64,000 bases of DNA from Begonia masoniana (GCA_022432975.1 CM039512.1:45968309-46032308), one strand, 5' to 3'. Numbered from the stretch's first letter, positions 11,875 to 23,279 are shown. The notes: a model not told the origin generated them from the sequence alone. Numbers and translations are program-made.

Positions 11875-12060
11875 GAAAGACACTCGCTACTCACAATGTT
11901 CACTACTCACTCACTGTGATGTGCACAACTATTAGTAGTGAGTGTGCACACACACACTCATGGAGTCACGGTTAGTGACTCATGGAGTCACGGTTAGTGA
12001 CTCACTCACCGTGAATGTGTGCTACTCACAGTGTGCACTAGCATTGTGCATTACTCTTAG
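11875..12060. repeat. Subterminal repeats, probably of the hAT element
   Basis: Many copies of ACTCAC / GTGAGT, an exact duplication of CATGGAGTCACGGTTAGTGA (11959-11998), and GTGTGCAC in both directions. Clustered short repeats in both orientations upstream of a hAT transposase are typical of hAT subterminal transposase-binding regions. No terminal repeat pair can be fixed because the other end is missing. Confidence 0.5.
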
Positions 12061-12109
12061 TTCAATTAATTTATCCACTTAGTACATATTTAACCTTTAT
12101 TTTTCTCAG

Positions 12110-12195
12110 AGAACAAACACCCCCCCCCCCACCCCGAAAACCCCCGGAAACCCCCCCCACACAACACAAACAAAAAAAAAAACCCCCCCTTCTCC
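12110..12195. repeat. C-rich / A-rich low-complexity tract
   Basis: Runs of C broken by ACCCCG, GAAAA and GGAAA, then a run of A and a further C run. No gene content is visible. Confidence 0.85.
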
Positions 12196-12199
12196 AAAA

Positions 12200-13298
12200 C
12201 ATCAGCATCTCCATATGTATTGTTAAAACACAAACTGTGTATTTGAAACTTGGTTAAATCTTTACCCCAGTTCTGATGTTACAAAGGGGTTTGAAAGAAC
12301 ATCAGATTCATGATACAGTACAAAAGGCGGTAAAGTATGTTCAGTCCTTCCTCTTTTACTTTTGTAACTTTTTGCCTCAATGAGTAAGAATCATTAAACC
12401 CATCAAAAAATATGCCCATAGCGGAAGGATTAGCAAAAACAACCATTCACTATTTAAATCATCATCAGTCCGGAAGTCTAATCATTCAAGTCTAATCTCA
12501 GTGGTTATAAGAAATTCTATTTTTCTTAGACATCGGTTATATACACTTCACTGCCATACTATGAGTATAACAGGGGTCTTAATCGCTTGCCCAGCCTTGC
12601 AATGTCATACTGGCATCCTCCAGCAACCAGCTTAAACATCATCTCTGGATGGAAAATCCTAACCGTGTAGCTTTCACATACCTCATAAGGTTTTAAAATA
12701 GCCTAATGCTTAATAAGGAATGAACACTACATGGATGCATGAATGTTAAAACTAGGGAAATCACAACTCATAAGTTCTTTTCTTTTTCTCGTTCATTCTT
12801 TGACTCGTAATCATCATCATGGTCATGGATCGTTATTTTATCATTTATAATCATGGACCATTATTTATCAATTTAAATCATGCCATATTCATCATTAATT
12901 AATCATGGATCGCATTATCATTCATCAATTGATCATATTCTTCAGTTAAGTTGTGTCGATTAAGAGAGGATTCGTGCCGGTAAAGGTTTGGGGGGGTCAA
13001 CAGTGAGTTGATCCTTGGTCTCTTACGGGTCGTATTCATATGTCCTCTTTGGACTTGGTTACATCGCCGAACGCCCCAAACCCCACTTTAGTCCACGTCT
13101 GCATCAGTTTTATATCTTACTGCATCATGAGGAAAACATGATCTTAAAAAATTTTCATATGCCATAAAAGAGTCCATGATGCATGTACATGGAAATTGCC
13201 TAAATCATCAAGCTACAGACGGACTATCCACCATTATAACTTACGTGAACTACTCATCGACATAAACGCGAGACGAGTAACATAGGGAACACTATTCA
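12200..13298 (-). mobile_element. Ty3-type LTR fragment E
   Basis: Read on the minus strand this piece carries the block conserved in the other LTRs: TTATTAAGCATTAGGC at about 12716-12701, CCTTATGAGGTATGTGA at about 12690-12674, then GATGATGTTTAAG and GGTTGCTGGAGGATGC around 12647-12610, closely matching 20115-20160. Its stem-loop is partly decayed (TAAGC...GCTAT, 12712-12698). The upstream part runs into the assembly gap at 13299. No donor-like block is visible and neither LTR end can be fixed. Confidence 0.6.
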
Positions 13299-13398
13299 NN
13301 NNNNNNNNNNNNNNNNNNNNNNNNNNNNNNNNNNNNNNNNNNNNNNNNNNNNNNNNNNNNNNNNNNNNNNNNNNNNNNNNNNNNNNNNNNNNNNNNNN
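13299..13398. other. Assembly gap (100 N)
   Basis: Exactly 100 N, a conventional placeholder, so the true distance is unknown. Frames reported across it are not real. Confidence 0.99.
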
Positions 13399-13559
13399 AG
13401 TTAATAACATTGAAAGTAATTGGGAAAAACCGTTTATAAGTGTTATGGCCGCTTCTGTCTTGGCCATTTTTTGGATTGGCTAGTGCTGTATATTTGGTTA
13501 ATTCAGCTTTTCAATGGATGTAACGTGTCTAGCTTTCGATTTGGGGTGGCACGTCGATG

Positions 13560-14160
13560 GCCAAAAAAAATGAGAAATCGACCCTTGTTGGCATCTTGAA
13601 TGTATTGCATCTGTTCTGCGCTCAATGTTTGGTCGAGCTCGCTCGGAGTTGTTTCACGATTTCTGCCTTCTTCTCGCCATCTAAATTCACTTGGTCAGAA
13701 CAGGTAAGGTGATAATCCATGGAGTTAGCGGATTAAAACCATAAACAATCTCAAATGGGAATATTAGTGGCTGAATGAATTGAACGGTTGTAGGCAAACT
13801 CAACATGTGGCAAATATCCTCCCATGACTTGATGTTTTTGCTAATGACTGCCCTCAACAATGTCGATAAAGTCCTATTCCACTACTCAGTTTGACCATCA
13901 GTTTGGGAATGACAAGTAGTTGAAAACAAAAGTTTTGTTCCTAATTTTCCCCACAAAGTCTTCCAAAAGTAACTTAAAAACTTAGCATCGCGATCTGAAA
14001 CTATTGTCCTCGGCATCCCATGTAACCGTACTATCTCTCGACAGAACAATTCAGCAACATTAGAGGCATCATCAGTTTTATGACAAGGAATAAAATGAGC
14101 CATCTTAGAAAAACGATCTACAACCACAAAAATCGAATCCTTACCACGCGTTAGTCCTAG
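13560..14160 (-). pseudogene. Integrase domain of the Ty3 element, broken
   Basis: The frame 14127-13882 reads [18 protein letters not shown], then [19 protein letters not shown] and [10 protein letters not shown], the conserved core of Ty3 integrases including the second catalytic Asp (VSDRDAKF). Downstream, shifted frames contain SWED, FEIVYGFNPLTP and a degraded ERARPNIERRT segment (about 13860-13580), the C-terminal part. Integrase would insert the cDNA into host DNA. Frameshifts around 13880 and 13700 break it. No chromodomain can be recognised in what remains. Confidence 0.85.
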
Positions 14161-14406
14161 GTAACCCTAACACAAAGTCCATCGAAAATGTCAATCCAAG
14201 GTGAACTAGGAATAGGCAGAGGTGTGTAAAGCCCGTTTGGTTGTACTCTCGATTTAGTTTGCTTACACATAAGACACCTACCAACTATTCTTTCAACATC
14301 TCGTTTTAATGTGGGGCCAATAGAAATGTTCTTGTAGGATTCCTAGAGTTTTTGCTACCCCAAAATGCCCCATCAACCCTCCCCCATGGGATCCCTAATC
14401 AATAAA

Positions 14407-15320
14407 TCACGCAAAGAACAGTGGGAACACACAATTTTCTTCCCTAAATAGGTACTCGTCATGCCTAAAGAACTTCCCAAACCCAGATTTCTCACACAAC
14501 CTATAACTCTCTCCAAAATCAACATCATCAATGTAAAGCTGCTTGATATGTTCGAATCCAAGTAATTTAGCATCTAAGGTTGATATTAAAACATACTGCG
14601 AGAAAAGTGCATCAGCAACCACATTCTCCTTACCTTTCTTGTATTGGATGACGTATGGGAATGGCTCCAAGAATTCAGACCATTGACCATGGCGTTTATT
14701 CAGCTTGTGTTGGCTCTTGAAATGCTTCAAGGTTCATGATCGGTGCGGATCACAAACTCCTTTGACATAAGGTAGTGTTGCCATGTCTCGAGGGCACGAA
14801 CTACGGCGTAGAGCTCCTTGTCGTACGTCGGGTAGTTGAGCATTGCACTGCTTAACTCTCACTGACGTATGCAATGGTCTTCGTCCTGCTTAAACAGCGC
14901 CAATCCCTACCCTGAAGCATCACACTCAACCTCAAACATTTTATCAAAGTTAGGTAAAGCAAGTAAAGAGGCATGCGGAAAGTTTATATTTCAGAATCGT
15001 AAATGCCTCCTCTTGTGCCTCGCCCCACTTCAATGGAATGTTCTTCTTCATCACGCCGGTGAGCGGTGCGCTACGGTGCTAAAGGTCCTTCACGAATCGC
15101 CGGTAGAAGCTAGCAAGTCCATGAAAACTTCGCACCTGTCCTACAGTCGTCGGAGTTGGCCATTCTTGAATTGCGCAAACCTTCTCATTGTCAACCTGGA
15201 TTCCTTGCGCGCCTAACAATAAAACCAAGAAAAAACAGCTGATCGGTGCAAAAGGTGCACTTGCCCTGGTTAGCATACAATTTCTCTTTCCTAAGAACAT
15301 TTCAAACTGCTCTCAAATGG
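14407..15320 (-). pseudogene. RT C-terminus and RNase H region, broken
   Basis: The minus-strand frame 15300-15079 has VCAIQEWPTPTTVGQVRSFH then GLASFYRRFVKD, the conserved end of the Ty3 RT region. The frame 14730-14407 has [20 protein letters not shown] and [13 protein letters not shown], the end of RNase H, then a linker of the sort found before integrase. Several frameshifts separate the pieces. RNase H would degrade the RNA strand after first-strand synthesis. Confidence 0.85.
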
Positions 15321-15930
15321 GAACATGATAATGCAAATTGGAACTATATATTAAAATATCATCAAAGTATACAACCACAAATTTTCCAATAACGGACGCA
15401 AAACATGATTCATCAAGCGCATGAAAGTACTAGGTGCATTAGTTAGCCCAAATGGCATGACCATCCACTCGTATATCCATATTTTATTTTAAATGCCGTT
15501 TTCCACTCATCTCCTTCATTCATTCTAATTTGATGGTATCCACTCTTAAGATCAATCTTTGAAAAGACACAGGAAACCATGCAACTCATCAAGCATATCA
15601 TCTAAACGAGGATAGGAAAGCGATACTTACCGTGATATTGTTGAGGGCGCGACAATCGGTGCACATTCGCCATGTTCCATCCTTCTTAGGAACCAAAAGA
15701 ACAGGGACAGCGCACGGACTCATGCTCTCCCTCACGTAACCCCTTCTTCAATCAAGTCTTCCACTTGACGCTGTAACTCCTTTGTCTCCTCGGGGTTGGT
15801 GCGATAAGCTGGCCGATTCGGAATGGAGGCTCCAGGTACAAGGTCAATCTTGTGCTCAATCCCGCGAATGGGGGGCAAACCTTTTGGAAGCTCATCGGGA
15901 AATACGTCCTCAAAGTCCTGCAAAAGAGAA
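15320..15930 (-). pseudogene. Reverse transcriptase core, broken
   Basis: The frame 15923-15732 encodes the RT entry segment (FEDVFPDELPKGLPPIRGIE, then DLVPGASIPNRPAYRTNPEE). The catalytic motif is still readable as [14 protein letters not shown] (YFDD at 15370-15359). Frameshifts lie between the two, near 15720 and 15450. It converts element RNA into cDNA in intact family members. No continuous frame remains. Confidence 0.85.
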
Positions 15931-16124
15931 CAACCAGACTTGGGAGGGACAAATCTAGCTTGTTAGCATTCAAAACATCTTCCTTGTGCATGAGAAGGAT
16001 CATTGGCTGTTTGTTGGTAATGGCTTGTTTCAGATCACTCTTGGTTGCAAGAGATTCTGTTTAGAAATAGATGAACCTCTGGTTTTCTCTCAGGTTTTGC
16101 TTGTTTCCACTCTTTTCTTTCTGT

Positions 16125-16800
16125 TCACTCGAATTTCTGCAACCAGATTTGATCTGCAAAGACCTCTCTCAGGGATAAGGGTACTAACGTGATTGGCTGT
16201 GTTTTATGGGTGAATGAATACTTGTTGGTGAAACCATCATGTTGCACTCTTCGGTCAAATTGCCACGCTCTTCCTAACAGGATATGACTAGTTTGCATCG
16301 GTACCACGTCGCACTTCACTTCGTCTTCGTACTTTCCAATCCAAAATGGTACCACCACTGCTTTGGCGACACGTACCTCCCCCGCTATCATTCAACCATT
16401 GCAACTTGTAAGGTCGTGGATGTTTCAACGTTGAAAGTCCCAATTTCTCCACCATAGAAGCACTAGCCACATTGGTACAACTTCCCCCGTCGACTATGAC
16501 GCTGCACACTTTGTCTTTCACGTGGCACCGGGTGTGGAAAATATTTTCTCGCTGCACCTTATCATCTTCGTCCTCTTTTATCTGCGCACTCAAGGCACGT
16601 CGTGCAACCAAAAGGAAGTCTCTGTTGGCAGCTCCTACCTCCTCATCATCCGTGGAAACATACTCCAATGATGGCATATCTGATTCACCCTCGTCATCAC
16701 TAGCCTCAAACTCGATCTCTCCACTCTCCCGCAACACCATCACTCGCTTATTTGGGCATTGACTTGCAATATGTCCTCTCCCAAGACATTTGAAACACTT
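16125..16800 (-). pseudogene. Zinc knuckle and aspartic protease region
   Basis: The knuckle CFKCLGRGHIASQC (CCHC) is encoded at about 16797-16756, frame-shifted relative to the upstream gag frame. The frame 16743-16288 then shows an acidic linker (about residues 10-35) and VKDKVCSVIVDGGSCTNVAS, a retropepsin-like motif with the active Asp in DGGS. Another frame (16391-16125) continues with PMQTSHILLGRAWQFDRRV. The protease would cleave the polyprotein. Two frameshifts interrupt it. Confidence 0.8.
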
Positions 16801-17744
16801 GATCTCACTAGAGCGATGGGTTTAGGCGTTAGTTTGGCCTGGTTGGGAGAGGGCGTAGTTGTTACCCGCTGTTCAAACTTACCCTTGGAAGTGGAGGGAC
16901 TCTCTTCTTTCTTCGGATACTTTGGTTTCCAAGGCGTTTGGTTCGAACTATGTTGACAGTTACTACTACGTCGTTGCTGCTGTCTCTCTACCTTCAAGGA
17001 CATGTGAACCAAGTCTTCAATCTCGACGTAATGTTGTAGCTCAACCGCGTCAGTGATCTCGCGATTCAACCCCCTCAAGAATCTAGACATTGTTGCTTCT
17101 CGATCCTCTTCGATGTTGGCCCGTATCATCGTCATCTCCATATCCTTGTAATACTCATCCACACTACGACTCCCTTGCCTAAGAGTCTGCAATTTGTTAT
17201 GTAGATCACGCCGGTAATGACTCGGTACAAATCGTCGTCGCATCACCCTCTTCATCTCTGCCCAACCCTCAATGGGAAGGTCTCTGTCTTGCCTTCGATC
17301 GAGACACAACTTGTCCCACCACACTATCGCATACTCTGTAAATTCTATGGCAGCAAGCTTCACTTTCTTTCGCTCGGAGTAGTTGTGGCAATCAAAAACT
17401 AGCTCTATTTTCCGCTCCCAGTCCAGGTACTCCTCCGGATCACTTTTTCCCCGAAACTCAGGAGTCTTCATCTTGATATTTCCCAAATTATAATCGAGTC
17501 GGCCTCGATCTTGTCTTGCGTGGTCATTTCCATGTCTTCCACGACTACCCACAGACACCCTATCAAGATCATCCTCCAAGTTTCTCTCATCAATTTCATC
17601 GATCTCTTCCGTAGGGACCTGCCTACGCTGGTTTCTTCTTAGTGCATTATGCCCAGCCTGGGGTTGGACTCGTGTCGCAATTTGTTCCACTTGATCAATT
17701 CGCTCGTTGATCTCATTGAACCCTTGTCTCATCAGCCGCCTCAT
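16740..17744 (-). CDS. gag capsid region of the Ty3 element (334 codons)
   Basis: An open minus-strand frame carries a retrotransposon gag capsid domain at about residues 95-260: TPEFRGKSDPEEYLDWERKI, WWDKLCLDRR, MRRRFVPSHYRRDLH, EEDREATMSRFLRGLNREI. A basic, serine-rich tail follows. The last 20 or so residues are out of frame: the true continuation is the CCHC knuckle at about 16797-16756. A likely better start lies upstream at about 17815 (MSDAEDNQRPANMQN), separated by a one-base frameshift near 17750. Gag forms the virus-like particle in which reverse transcription occurs. Confidence 0.8.
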   Translation of the reverse strand: MRRLMRQGFNEINERIDQVEQIATRVQPQAGHNALRRNQRRQVPTEEIDEIDERNLEDDLDRVSVGSRGRHGNDHARQDRGRLDYNLGNIKMKTPEFRGKSDPEEYLDWERKIELVFDCHNYSERKKVKLAAIEFTEYAIVWWDKLCLDRRQDRDLPIEGWAEMKRVMRRRFVPSHYRRDLHNKLQTLRQGSRSVDEYYKDMEMTMIRANIEEDREATMSRFLRGLNREITDAVELQHYVEIEDLVHMSLKVERQQQRRSSNCQHSSNQTPWKPKYPKKEESPSTSKGKFEQRVTTTPSPNQAKLTPKPIALVRSSVSNVLGEDILQVNAQISE

Positions 17745-17816
17745 CTCCCCCTGATCGCCTCCATTTGTAAATTTTGCATGTTAGCTGGACGTTGGTTGTC
17801 TTCTGCGTCGGACATG

Positions 17817-19137
17817 GTTAGGTATTCTCTGCAAGAACGTAGAAGGTGAAGTAAAATAGGACCTCACAACACTCCCTCACGTGTTTCACTCGAAAATGTT
17901 GAAAATCACTCAATTTCACTCGTATTTGCACTCAATAATACTGGCTTTTATCTTTAGATATGCTCACCCACTTGTGCCTTTTTTTCCACTCGAATTTTTT
18001 TTTTTTTTTAACTAATCAAATAGTAATAAATGAGTCTTCCTGCAATAATAAAAATTGACAAACCAAAATAAAAAGAACAAAAAATAAATAAATAATGGCA
18101 AAATAGGTACTATAATTGCGAAACAAATAAGAAAGTAGAAGGTGAAGAAATATTGGACCTCACACAGCACTCCCTCACGTGTTTCACTCGAAAAGAAGAA
18201 AAATCATTAAATTGCACTCGTGTTTACACTCAATAATATTGGTTGTTACCCTCTAATATGCTCACTCACTCGTACCTTTTTCCACTTGAATTCTCTTTGA
18301 TTTCTTTCGAAACTAACCGAATAATAATGGAAGTTCACAAGTAGCGAACCAAACAAGACAACCAAAATAACAGACACTACAATAAGTGATGAAAGAACTA
18401 GCTCAAAATAATTAGAATAGTATAAGGATGCAAAGGAACAATCCAATGAAGTAAGGTAGTCGAACAGATTTAGAGAACCACAATTTTTTTTTTTTTTGAA
18501 TTTGTAACCGAATTGGTAACCGAATTTGTAACAGAATTGGTAACCGAATTTGTAGATGACGTTTTAGTGCTCAAACCAGATCGGAATTTTACGTTCAGGT
18601 ATGATTTGGAAAGAGAAAAATCTCATCTAACAACTTGAAGAATAACACTTTCGCAATTGGAATCTTTATCAAGACGAAAACTGCGAATTACTTTTGAGCA
18701 TTAACAATCCTTGACAATTACGAAATTTCACTTTTGAATAAGCAAACTAGATCCGATTTTGACGTTCAATACAGATAGGAAAGATAAAAATGCTAATTCA
18801 CAAATAATAAGATGCTGACAATTTTGTTTGATGTCTATAAACCATTCGAATGATTAAAATGGTTTTAACCAGATTCTAGTACACCAGAACGAAATTGGCG
18901 ATAGTTACAAAAACGTGAATTTGAATGGGAAAACAAGAACCGATTTTGACGTTTCAACACAGATCAGAAAGCTAACACGTCGTTCTATGATTCATATGAA
19001 GATGACGTTTTTCGTTTGACATATATTTGAATAGCGAATCATCGAGATAAATTGAAACAAATTTCAAGACTCAAGAACAAAATTTCTGAAACAAAACAAA
19101 ACGAAAAGGAGGGATAGAACCTGACGAACTCGATTTG
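17817..19137 (-). other. Leader of the Ty3 element with internal duplications
   Basis: About 1.3 kb lies between the PBS and gag with no coding signal. It contains a roughly 165-base direct duplication (17839-18000 and 18134-18300; both carry CCTCACGTGTTTCACTCGAA and TGCTCACYCACTYGT). It also has three copies of a motif containing CCGATTTTGACGTT or a close variant (about 18578, 18750, 18930), and short GAATTKGTAACC repeats (18500-18555). Confidence 0.7.
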
Positions 19138-19149
19138 GCTTTGATACCA
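19138..19149 (-). promoter_or_regulatory. Primer-binding site (initiator Met-tRNA type)
   Basis: The minus strand reads TGGTATCAAAGC, two bases inside the LTR end, close to the TGGTATCAGAGC complement of the plant initiator-Met tRNA 3' end that primes most plant Ty3 and copia elements. Confidence 0.8.
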
Positions 19150-19151
19150 AA

Positions 19152-19653
19152 TGATGCGAACCACGCCAACGATGTGACGGTGACCCACGATCAAAATATT
19201 GGCGTCGTCGCTAACCCAGAATCTACAAGTTCGAAAAGGAAAATCCTTGACCCGAAATTTACACAGATCCGAACCTTGGAATGAGGAGGACGCCACAAAC
19301 GAATATGCTTGTTCGTTTGATAAGTCAGATGTTGAACGCCACAAGGAGAACCTTGATAAGTTCGGAGTTTCTTCAAGAAACTAAGAGAAATTCTCTCACA
19401 ATTAGATAAAACCTGATGTTCTTTTATTCATCTAAGAATGAATTTATAGGCATGAAACACCCCTTCATGCTAGGGTTTCTAGGGTTTTCTTTAAGAGCAA
19501 ATTACTAATCTGCCCTTCAAACTTTTAATTAAAAAGACAACAATTACTAAATAAAACGACTTATGACTCGATAGACAACAAGTACTTTTTAAAACCTAAA
19601 AACGACAATCTAGAATTAACTAAATAAACAAAACGAAAATGACATAAACATCA
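19152..19653 (-). mobile_element. 502-bp LTR of the Ty3 element
   Basis: On the minus strand it starts TGATGTTTATG and ends GGTTCGCATCA, with perfect TGATG/CATCA terminal inverted repeats, a PPT upstream (19654-19670) and the PBS downstream. It contains a TATA-like CCTATAAATTC followed by GATGAATAAAAG (about 19453-19422), a plausible promoter and poly(A) region. Because pol-tail sequence lies upstream and gag downstream, this single LTR serves as 3' LTR of one copy and 5' LTR of the next. Confidence 0.85.
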
Positions 19654-19851
19654 TCCCAAAACCGCTTGGATTAAGAGAACAATCTCTGGTTCTTGCTTCC
19701 GAACGCAATTTCCTTCTTGAGGTAAGATTTGACTAACCAAATTGCTCATTTGCTCCTTGATCTTCTTTGCCTTTGCTCTCGTTATTGGTCCATCCACTTG
19801 TAATGTATCCGTCTTGAGGTCCTCATCAGCTGGTGGGGGCCGAGTTGACAC
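19651..19851 (-). pseudogene. Pol C-terminal tail of a second, upstream Ty3 copy
   Basis: The frame contains DGPITRAKAKKIKEQM, a tail typical of plant Ty3 polyproteins after integrase. It ends a few bases inside the LTR, and the purine-rich CCAAGCGGTTTTGGGA just before the LTR acts as PPT. It cannot belong to the element whose gag lies on the other side of the same LTR, so two copies were joined in tandem, most simply by recombination between LTRs. Confidence 0.65.
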
Positions 19852-19869
19852 TACACGATTAGTTCGTGG

Positions 19870-21172
19870 ATCCTCCCTCTGGTGGGGGCCGAACTAGTCG
19901 TTACGGATAGTCTGAAAGGACCACGATTAAGATTATTTTGCCATTTTCCTTCGTGCCCCTTAATCCATGCCAAGTGAACGATGAAAGAAGAACACGAACA
20001 TGATTTTTATGAAGCATGCATTCATGAGCATTATGTATACATTGCACTCCTTACTAAGCATTAGGCTTATAGTTTAAACCTTATGATGTAGGTGATGAAT
20101 TGGAAGGTGAGGATTTCAAATCGAGTGATGATGTCTAAGTCGGGTTGCTGGAGGGTGCTCATGGCCAATTTTGTGGCTGGATGGCGATTTTGACAATTGG
20201 GTGATGCTCCTAGTATGTTTTGATATAAGACAATGATATTAAGTATAGATAGAAAAAGATTTTCTTATGTTAACAAGTACTAGAATTATTCAGTACTTTT
20301 TATGTTTTAAAGAGGATTTTAAGACCAAGGGTTTCCACTCGCTTCTAAGTCTTCCGCTATGCGTATTCTATTCGAGTTTATGATTTTTATGTGCATGAGG
20401 ATTTTGGAAATGAAGTTTGAAGTCTATAGAAGTTAAGAAGTATGTGGATTGGAGTAGGAGTGCTTGTAGGTGTTAAGGAATGTTAATTTCCCGGTTGTCT
20501 AATTCCAGAGAATCTGAGACGTCGACTGATTAATGAATCATTCGGTTGAAGGTATTAGTGTATAGTTCGATCGAAGACGTCTACCGATTAGTGAATCATT
20601 CGGTTGAAGGTATTAGTGTATAGTTCGATCGAAGACGTCAACCAAATAGTGAATCATTCAGTCGATGGTACTAGTGAGAAATTCATTCGAAGACGTCGAC
20701 CGATTAGTGAATCATTCGGTTGAAGGTATTAGTGAGTAGTTCGGTCGAAGACGTCGACCGAATAGTGAATCATTCAGTCGATGGTACTAGTGAGAAATTC
20801 GATCGAAGACGTTGACCGATTAGTGAATCAATTCCGTCGAAGGTATCGTCCAAAGGGGTTGAGGAATTGACCCTTGTGGGCCTTACGCTTATTGGAACGT
20901 CGACCAGTTCCTCTAGTAGTTCGGGCAGAGGCAAATTACGCTTGACGAAGCGTCGATCGAAACCATGTTTTACTGTTTTAACACCCGTGATTTAAGTTTA
21001 GTTTTATATGGGGTTTCCTCACGCAATATGTCTTCCGCTGAAATAAGTTAATCATTCTAATTGAGTAAGACTAAAGAATTTAAGAAAAAAGTTCAAAATT
21101 TACGAGCAGTTTTCGATGATTAAATGAACTAGTCAAGTTAAGATTTTGCTGCGACCCGCTGGGGTCGTGACA
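19870..21172 (+). mobile_element. Ty3-type LTR fragment (family B, copy 2)
   Basis: The stretch carries CTTACTAAGC with the stem-loop TAAGC-ATTAG-GCTTA at 20055-20069, GATGTAGGTGA at 20085-20095, a GTCGACCGAT-based minisatellite (20519-20830), and an end GACCCGCTGGGGTCGTGACA at 21172. The upstream half with the donor-like block is missing. Exact left limit is uncertain (19860-19900). Confidence 0.65.
20519..20830. repeat. About 60-bp minisatellite in LTR family B, copy 2
   Basis: Five units share GACGTCGACCGATTAGTGAA, TCATTCGGTYGAAGGTAYTA and GTTCGATCGAAGAC. The unit begins and ends with GTCGAC/CGATCG palindromic words. It corresponds to the 26-bp array at 5271-5395 in the related LTR tail. 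Confidence 0.9.
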
Positions 21173-22030
21173 TCATCTCCCTCCAAAAACCATCAGTCAT
21201 GCGAGCTATGTAAGATGTTCTACCATGCATGCAATAAAAACGTGAAATAAATTAGGTTTTTAAGCAAAAATAAAAGGTGGTTCGATTACAACACTTGTTT
21301 CAAGGAAAACAAATTCCTCCTTCAAGAATTGGTGTGACCGAAGGTTGCTCCCAAGTTAGCAAATGCAAAGGCTTCTCCGAGTCTTTTGAGCTTGGTACCC
21401 AATTCAAATCTTCAAATGGAACTACACCTACAAAACAGACAAACTTGTTAGAGAGACATTCGGTTGCGTGCATGGTCTTAGCTCAGAAACATATCATAGG
21501 GCCCCCTAGCATATCAATTTCCATCTCCCAACCTGATGTGCCCCTTCAATCAGATTAAAAATTTATTGTACGTAGGTACTAGAGAAAACTAGTTATCTAT
21601 GTTGGTTAAAACAAGGAAAAACTCTATTGAAAATAGGTATCTACCACCTTCTCACAAGTATTTTATACTCCCATAATTCCCTGTAAAATAAGGCATAATT
21701 GTACTATGAAAATAGCAATTAGAATATCTAGTACAAATGAAATAAAGCATGTATTAACCGCAGAAGAAGAGTCTTATCACATTGTGATGTAGATTAACAG
21801 AGTCGTATCACATTGCGATATAGATTAAATGGTTTTTCCTTTACAGAAGATCAATAAACATATGAGCAATTTTTCCATGAACTTTCCTTATATAACGTTA
21901 CGTTTATTTTATTATTTTATTCTTTAAACATATTTATTGACATGTAATATAATGATTTGTGCAAATAATGTACTAAATTATAAGTAGTTGATTTATTATA
22001 TTGTTTGATGCGTTAGCAAAATATTTTTAT
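21173..22030. other. No gene recognised
   Basis: AT-rich sequence. The 93-codon plus-strand frame at 21277-21558 shows no known motif. A purine-rich stretch on the minus strand touches the LTR end at 21172 but was not accepted as a PPT. Two short near-identical pieces (TCACATTGTGATGTAGATTA, TCACATTGCGATATAGATTA) lie at about 21778 and 21810. Confidence 0.6.
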
Positions 22031-23210
22031 GATGTGCCACGGAAACTGCTATCAAGATTCCAAGCTAATGAGTTTTCTAACCACCTTACTACTTTTGTAG
22101 GTCAAGTATTTAGTGACAACTTGAAAGTGAAATCAAGTCCTAAATGCAAGAGAATTGCAAGGAACAAGAAGAAGAAAAACCAATAGAATCCTTTGACCAT
22201 TAGCATGAAAGTCAATACGAGTATCTTCTCCAAATTCAACGTAACTCTTAAGATTAACTTAAAGTTTGAGGATCATGGCCACTTGAAGGAAGGACCATGC
22301 TTAAGGGAGTCAAGAGAAGACTCAAATACTTGGACACATTTCGAAGACACCAAGGAGGCCAAGTCCAAGAACAATTTGGAACCAACAATCTTCATGGATG
22401 AGAGCTATGGCCAAAATCAAGAAGGCTCATTTAATCCAACTTTGTATTTATTTATTTTGAATCTTTGCTGAAAATTATTCTTTCATATTTTGTATTTTTG
22501 ATAGTGGAGACCATCTTGAGAAGAGGAGAGAGTCACATGGCAAAAGGAGACCATAAAGTGTTGGTTACCCCTTTTGGCCGAATACCACCCTTCTTCCACT
22601 TCCCTTTTACCCTTTTTGTACTAGTTTTCTCTGTAGGTTGTAAACTCAAATCTTGTTGTGGTATTTAAACCACTTTTATGGGTTGCCATTGGTAGAATGG
22701 TTGAATAGAAAATAGAAGAATCATCTTCTTCCCAAAATCTTGAAGTTTCTCGGCATCATGTCCACAATCCATCAATGAGTTATATCCAATTGTTATTGTG
22801 TGTTGTTGGACTCCATTTTTGTGAGTGTAGTGATTTCCACATTATTGCATCCATTCTCTACCTCATTCCATTAAGGTAGAACATTCAGCAATGGTGTATA
22901 AAGCTCTCTCCATATCAAGTTAGAGTACTCACCCTCAAGGAGAGCCAAGAGCTGAGGAAATGCAATTTATCACTTTCTAGACCAACTAGCACGACATCAT
23001 CCATATCACTCCATTCCCTTTGAGTTGAGCCCTGGTTTTTAGAGAGCATTTCCATCATATCCAGAGTAAGATCCTACTGAAGTTTCAGCAACATTGGAGT
23101 TCCCTTGAGAAAGTTATGCATTTGCAAAAGTGGAACATTTTTCGACCAAACTGTTTTTGTTGCCGAGGGCTTTTGTGCTTCAACTTCCCTCCCTTAGTTG
23201 AAGTACGTCA
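22031..23210 (+). mobile_element. Left terminal repeat (pol tail plus LTR) of Ty3 element F
   Basis: From GATGTGCCACGGAAACTGCT at 22031 to a CGTCA end at 23210 this is a diverged direct copy of 25436-28287 (hAT insert excluded). Its first part (to about 22190) encodes FSNHLTTFVGQVFSDNLK, matching the end of the frame at 25295-25603 that starts like a Ty3 pol tail. The LTR proper probably begins after that; no clear TG start was found. The intact sequence GGCCGAATACCACCC at 22576-22590 is the empty site of the hAT insertion in the right copy. Confidence 0.7.
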
Positions 23211-23279
23211 TTTGCAATTAGTGTCATCTTCTTCTGTTGGCCTTGCTTTCTTGTTATTTTATGTTCTTTAAGATGATGA

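Larger units (their letters stand above)
13399..19653 (-). mobile_element. Decayed Ty3 chromovirus-like retrotransposon (possibly Reina lineage)
   Basis: On the minus strand the order is LTR (19653-19152), primer-binding site (19149-19138), a long leader, gag, zinc knuckle, protease, reverse transcriptase, RNase H and integrase, the order of Ty3 elements. The integrase wording ([20 protein letters not shown]) and the short 502-base LTR fit Reina-type chromoviruses, but the lineage is a judgement from memory. Frameshifts and stops run throughout pol. The 3' LTR is not found on the left, where the element ends near 13500 beside the gap and LTR piece E. Confidence 0.85.

Noticed and set aside
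13234..13467. Frame spanning the first N gap (and 45961-46236 over the second)
   Set aside because: Coding across unknown bases is an artefact.
21160..21190. Possible minus-strand LTR start (TGTCACGACCCC after a purine tract)
   Set aside because: The conserved hairpin and GATGTAGGTGA block at 20055-20095 give the LTR plus orientation, so this is its 3' end; the purines next to it are probably chance.
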